17,725 nt of DNA, from contig JAFLUJ010000162.1 in assembly GCA_022511485.1 (NCBI GenBank), positions 1 through 17,725 on the forward strand, read 5' to 3'. Of the stretch, positions 14,035 through 17,725 are shown one piece after another; position 1 is the stretch's first letter, and each line of letters begins with the position of its first letter. The translations under genes and the position numbers were made by a program. Below the pieces are notes generated by a model. That model had not been told where the DNA came from and did no database searches. It saw nothing but the letters and a program-made list of their open reading frames with translations. This DNA comes from Oscillospiraceae bacterium (GTDB lineage Bacteria; Bacillota; Clostridia; Oscillospirales; Ruminococcaceae).

Positions 14035-15108
14035 ATGAATTATTACGGACAGCCCGGTAGTCAGCTTCCACCGCCTCAGATGTACTATCCGCCGGAAAAT
14101 TATGTCCCCTATGAAGAAAAGCGCAGGATCAGACACAGTTATAACGTGATCGGTCTGACGCTTCTGATACTTTACATACTGACTGACATTTTATGTACTA
14201 TAGCATACCGTATACTTTACAGCACACCCGGTATGAGCGTCACATTTGATGAATCCGGCATCCGGGTGATCTCATTCTGGCATCTGTTCATAGGAACATC
14301 ATTTCCCGCCTTGTCGGCAGTAATTGTCTTCGTCGGATACTGTATCTTTGCACGGTATGACCCCAGAGAGCTTTTCCGCACCGAAAACATCAAAGCAGGC
14401 GAAATGCTCAGATACATAATGATAATACTGTTTTTTCAGAAGGTCTCCTATCTGTGCTATGATTTTATCGACATGGCGCTGGCAGGTATAGGACTTGAGA
14501 TCACCGAATTTGATTATACCATTGAACATACTCTTCAGACCTACGGAATGAATGTCTTTTGCTCGGTCATATTAGCTCCCATCGGAGAAGAGCTTATCTA
14601 CAGAGGAGTTGTGCTGAGATGCTCGTCAAAAATAAGCCAGCGGTTCGGGATATTCTTCTCAGCCTTTATTTTCGGCATAATGCACGGCAATCCATATCAG
14701 TTTCTGCTGGGATTTTTAAATGGTATCATCCTTGCAATGCTAACAATAAGGACAGGATCGCTGATACCGCCAATGATCTGTCATGCGGCAAATAATTTCG
14801 TTGCTTCAATACCATCCATTATCGGATATTATGATAATACCGCTGCATACATAGTAAATTTAATTCTGTTAGCAGTATGCTTTGTGTCCGGCATGATCGT
14901 TTTTGCTCATGCGGTAATAACCGGAAAGCTAAAGCTTCCTAAATACACCGCAGCCCATAAAGCCCGTACAATTCCGATACTGATAACCTCCTGGAGTACC
15001 ATAATAATTATGATATTTTACATCATTGACATCATAGGAAGTGTTGACATAATAGAAACGCCCCCGCAGGAGGCTGCGATAGCAGCTATTAAAATTTTCC
15101 TGCAATAG
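14035..15108 (+). CDS. CPBP/CAAX-family intramembrane metalloprotease
   Basis: This polytopic membrane protein of 357 aa belongs to the Abi/CPBP (type II CAAX protease-like) family. The three conserved motifs are present: EELIYR at 185-190, FGIMH with H217, and HAANN at 250-254. About eight hydrophobic segments surround them, and the first 30 residues are Pro/Tyr-rich and cytoplasmic-looking. Members cleave membrane peptides or give immunity to bacteriocins; the substrate here is unknown. AAAGGAGG at 14015-14022 is slightly far (about 12 nt) from ATG 14035. The 80-bp gap from lexA holds a TTCTTAAGAA palindrome (13962-13971) but no clear promoter or terminator, so it may be co-transcribed with lexA and tex. 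Confidence 0.85.
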   Translation: MNYYGQPGSQLPPPQMYYPPENYVPYEEKRRIRHSYNVIGLTLLILYILTDILCTIAYRILYSTPGMSVTFDESGIRVISFWHLFIGTSFPALSAVIVFVGYCIFARYDPRELFRTENIKAGEMLRYIMIILFFQKVSYLCYDFIDMALAGIGLEITEFDYTIEHTLQTYGMNVFCSVILAPIGEELIYRGVVLRCSSKISQRFGIFFSAFIFGIMHGNPYQFLLGFLNGIILAMLTIRTGSLIPPMICHAANNFVASIPSIIGYYDNTAAYIVNLILLAVCFVSGMIVFAHAVITGKLKLPKYTAAHKARTIPILITSWSTIIIMIFYIIDIIGSVDIIETPPQEAAIAAIKIFLQ

Positions 15109-15125
15109 AAAGGAAGTAGATCATT

Positions 15126-17405
15126 TTGAACATTAACCAGACACTTGCCGCTGAATTCAAGCTGCGTCAGGAACAGATCGACAATACCGTATCTCTTATA
15201 GATGACGGAAAGACTATACCATTTATCGCCCGATACAGAAAGGAGCTTACCGGCTCTCTGGACGACCAGCTTTTAAGGGAAATCTTTGACCGGCTTACAT
15301 ATCTCCGCAACCTTGAAAAGCGTAAAGAGGAGGTGTCCTCCTCCATTGAGGAGCAGGGCAAGCTCACCGAGGAGATCACCGCCGCTATCGAAAAAGCAAT
15401 GACACTTGTTGAAGTGGAGGACATTTACCGTCCCTTCAAGCCAAAGCGCAAAACAAGAGGCTCTGTTGCCCGGGAACGTGGTCTTGAACCTCTTGCAGAG
15501 TTTATTATCGCTCAGAACGAGAGCGCCGATCCAAACACCGAAGCGGAAAAATATATAGACGCAGAAAAGGAGATCCCCGATGCCGCCGCTGCTTTGCAGG
15601 GAGCTATGGACATCATCGCCGAGGATATTTCCGACGATGCAGAGCTTAGAAAAGCCCTCCGCGCAATGATAACGGAAAAGGGACTTATGACCTCCAAGGC
15701 AGCAGACCCGGAGGAGGAAACGGTCTATAATAATTATTACGAGTTCTCCGAGCCTGTGTCAAAGATCGCCGGACACCGTATCCTTGCCATCGACCGCGGC
15801 GAACGTGAGGACAAGCTTAAAGCGGGCATAGAAATTCCCGAGGGAAGCGGAGAAAGCGTTATTACGGACAAGTATGTAAAAAACACCTCCCCCTGCGGAG
15901 AGCTTGTAAAAGCCGCAGCCGAGGACAGCTTCAAAAGGCTGGTATTCCCCTCTGTTGAAAGGGAAATACGTGCCGCACTTACTGAAAAAGCCTGCGAGGA
16001 CGCAATAAAGGTCTTCGCTTCAAATCTTCGTCAGCTCCTTATGCAGCAGCCCGTCAAGGGAAGCGTCGCACTTGGTCTTGACCCCGGATACCGGACAGGC
16101 TGTAAGCTGGCAGTTGTGGACGCAACCGGAAAAGTCCTCGACACCGGAGTAGCCTATATAACCACAGGAGAAGAACGTAAGATCGAACAGGGCAAGGTTC
16201 TCGTAAAGAATCTCATACAGAAGCATGGGGTTTCCATTATCGCAATAGGAAACGGCACAGCTTCCCGTGAATCCGAAGCCTTCATCGCCGATCTTATCAA
16301 GGATATACCACAGAAGGTTGCATATATGGTGGTTTCCGAAGCAGGAGCGTCAGTTTATTCCGCTTCAAAGCTTGCCGCAGAGGAATTTCCAGAGTACGAT
16401 GTTTCCCTGCGAAGCGCAGTGTCCATTGCAAGACGTCTGCAAGATCCCCTTGCAGAGCTTGTCAAGATCGACCCCAAAGCCATCGGAGTTGGACAGTACC
16501 AGCACGATATGCCTAAGAACCGTATGGACGAAGCTCTTTCCGGAGTTGTTGAGGACTGCGTAAACAGCGTAGGAGTTGACCTGAACACGGCTTCTCATTC
16601 ATTGCTTTCCTATATCGCAGGAATAAGCTCTGCTGTAGCAAAAAATATCGTTGCATACCGTGAGGAAAACGGCTCTTTCACCAACAGAAAGCAGCTTCTT
16701 AAGGTCGCCAAGCTTGGTCCAAAGGCATTTGAGCAGTGCGCAGGATTCCTCCGGGTCAGGGATGGAGACGATCCCCTTGACAATACAGCAGTACATCCTG
16801 AAAGCTACGAAGCAGCAAAGAAGATCATAGGAGAGTGTGGCTTTGCACTTTCCGATCTGGAAGCAGGAAAGCTGGCGGAAATACCGGAGGCTGCAAAAAA
16901 GGTCGGCGTGGACAAAGTAGCAGAGACCGCAGGAATAGGCGTTCCTACAGTAAATGATATATTAAAGGAGCTTGCAAAGCCGGGACGTGACCCACGTGAC
17001 GAGCTTCCTCCTCCTCTTTTAAGAAGCGGAGACGTTATGGAAATGAAGGATCTTAAACCCGGAATGGAGCTTATGGGAACAGTCCGTAATGTTATCGACT
17101 TTGGATGCTTTGTGGATATAGGAGTTCATGAGGACGGTCTCGTGCATATATCCCAGATATGTGATCGTTATATCAAGCATCCCCTTGAAGCGGTAAAGGT
17201 TGGCGAGGTAGTCAAGGTAAAGGTTCTGGAGGTTGACGTTAAACGGAAGCGCATTTCCCTTACCATGAAGCTGGATGGCAGCGGCAAAGCTCCGATCCAG
17301 ACATCGGAGCGCCGCGCTGAACGTCCTGCGCGTCAGGAACGTCCCACGCGTCCTCCAAGAGTTCCCCAGGGAAATACCATTCGTATCAAAGTGAAAAACA
17401 GTTAA
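15126..17405 (+). CDS. tex: Tex-family transcription accessory / S1 RNA-binding protein
   Basis: This nucleic-acid-binding protein of 759 aa is related to Bordetella Tex and eukaryotic Spt6 and is thought to act with RNA polymerase. Domains in order are an N-terminal helical Tex region, a YqgF-like RNase H fold beginning at LGLDPGYRTG (316-325), helix-hairpin-helix motifs (near SYIAGISSAVAKNIVAYREENG), and an S1 domain from about 646 to 716 (GMELMGTVRNVIDFGCFVDIG). A short Arg/Pro-rich basic tail ends the protein. The family is usually 700-790 aa. The start is TTG 15126 with GAAAGGAAG about 9 nt upstream. It begins 17 bp after the protease gene, is the last gene in its run, and is followed by a strong terminator. 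Confidence 0.95.
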   Translation: MNINQTLAAEFKLRQEQIDNTVSLIDDGKTIPFIARYRKELTGSLDDQLLREIFDRLTYLRNLEKRKEEVSSSIEEQGKLTEEITAAIEKAMTLVEVEDIYRPFKPKRKTRGSVARERGLEPLAEFIIAQNESADPNTEAEKYIDAEKEIPDAAAALQGAMDIIAEDISDDAELRKALRAMITEKGLMTSKAADPEEETVYNNYYEFSEPVSKIAGHRILAIDRGEREDKLKAGIEIPEGSGESVITDKYVKNTSPCGELVKAAAEDSFKRLVFPSVEREIRAALTEKACEDAIKVFASNLRQLLMQQPVKGSVALGLDPGYRTGCKLAVVDATGKVLDTGVAYITTGEERKIEQGKVLVKNLIQKHGVSIIAIGNGTASRESEAFIADLIKDIPQKVAYMVVSEAGASVYSASKLAAEEFPEYDVSLRSAVSIARRLQDPLAELVKIDPKAIGVGQYQHDMPKNRMDEALSGVVEDCVNSVGVDLNTASHSLLSYIAGISSAVAKNIVAYREENGSFTNRKQLLKVAKLGPKAFEQCAGFLRVRDGDDPLDNTAVHPESYEAAKKIIGECGFALSDLEAGKLAEIPEAAKKVGVDKVAETAGIGVPTVNDILKELAKPGRDPRDELPPPLLRSGDVMEMKDLKPGMELMGTVRNVIDFGCFVDIGVHEDGLVHISQICDRYIKHPLEAVKVGEVVKVKVLEVDVKRKRISLTMKLDGSGKAPIQTSERRAERPARQERPTRPPRVPQGNTIRIKVKNS

Positions 17406-17414
17406 CGCAAATAT

Positions 17415-17450
17415 GGGACTGCTGCCAAAAATGCAGCAGTCCCTGTTTTA
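17415..17450 (+). terminator. Rho-independent terminator after tex
   Basis: GGGACTGCTGC (17415-17425) and GCAGCAGTCCC (17433-17443) form a perfect 11-bp stem with a 7-nt A-rich loop, followed by TGTTTTA. It starts 9 bp after the tex stop. The convergent small gene ends at 17453, so both transcripts meet here. Confidence 0.9.
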
Positions 17451-17452
17451 TA

Positions 17453-17647
17453 CTATTCATCCATGTTAAAATTATCTACGACCTTATCAAACTTTTCAAG
17501 ATATTTGCTGCTGTTATCTATGGGATCTGGTCTTGAAGCTGCAGGCGCATTATAATCAGCAAAAAGGGTCAGAAACGCTCTTAGCTTTTCTTCTGAAAGC
17601 TGGTCAATAACATTGTAAGCCATTTTACGCAAATCCGTAAGAATCAA
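17453..17647 (-). CDS. Small helical protein, function unknown
   Basis: I do not recognise this 64-aa product. It begins with a charged helix (LRKMAYNVIDQLSEEKLRAFLTLFADY) and ends in a second short amphipathic stretch (SSKYLEKFDKVVDNFNMDE). The LSEEKL pattern resembles small antitoxin-like or DUF2281-like proteins, but no toxin partner is next to it. The start is uncertain: TTG 17647 directly abuts AGGGAG (17653-17648), which is too close; TTG 17632 and ATG 17623 lie downstream in frame. A perfect promoter directly upstream supports a real gene. Confidence 0.6.
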   Translation of the reverse strand: MILTDLRKMAYNVIDQLSEEKLRAFLTLFADYNAPAASRPDPIDNSSKYLEKFDKVVDNFNMDE

Positions 17648-17677
17648 CTCCCTTTTTGTACGATGTCTTTTTAATAT

Positions 17678-17706
17678 ATTATAACTTTTTTTACCTCCAC
17701 TGTCAA
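17678..17706 (-). promoter_or_regulatory. Perfect consensus promoter for the small gene
   Basis: On the minus strand, TTGACA (17706-17701) and TATAAT (17683-17678) are 17 bp apart, a full sigma-A consensus. Start is expected near 17671, giving a leader of about 24 nt, so translation should begin close to 17647. Confidence 0.85.
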
Positions 17707-17725
17707 TAGTTTTTCTACATATCCA

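Overview
The window looks like ordinary chromosome from a moderately AT-rich, low-to-mid GC Gram-positive anaerobe (Bacillota, class Clostridia). The evidence is spoVG, a Gram-positive-type LexA, a YfhO membrane protein, a DUF3783 protein, strong Shine-Dalgarno sites and frequent TTG starts. The gene mix and codon style suggest a Ruminococcus-like member of the Oscillospiraceae, but that placement is inference. No phage, insertion sequence, CRISPR array, rRNA or tRNA is visible.

Layout. (1) At 121-5859 (+), a consensus promoter drives a tight operon: tcdA (tRNA t6A dehydratase), a uridine-kinase-like P-loop kinase, sbcD and sbcC (Mre11/Rad50-type nuclease). (2) At 5918-6373 (+), a perfect consensus promoter drives a single DUF3783 gene that ends in a long stem-loop terminator. 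(3) At 6457-6622, between convergent genes, lie two abutting arrays of perfect hairpins, each closed by an outer stem to make a cloverleaf. (4) At 6622-10600 (-), a two-gene operon holds yfhO and then thiI. (5) At 10825-11373 (+), a Nudix ADP-ribose pyrophosphatase is divergent from yfhO. (6) At 11490-11786 (-), spoVG is divergent from murC across a repeat-rich control region. (7) At 11961-17405 (+), murC, lexA, a CPBP/CAAX membrane protease and tex lie in one direction and end at a strong hairpin terminator. (8) At 17453-17647 (-), a small unrecognised helical protein gene sits behind a perfect consensus promoter.

Functionally the genes are housekeeping: tRNA modification (tcdA, thiI), DNA end processing and the SOS response (sbcCD, lexA), cell wall and envelope (murC, yfhO, CPBP protease), nucleotide clean-up (Nudix, kinase) and gene-expression factors (spoVG, tex).

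The unusual content is intergenic. A 35-bp repeat occurs at 21-55 and 5882-5916 with a covarying hairpin pair, and is flanked by the same AT palindrome on opposite sides. Perfect hairpins with three-base loops recur in several gaps. The double cloverleaf at 6457-6622 is the most striking structure. I found no convincing new multi-gene system; the best candidates for something undescribed are these structured intergenic elements.
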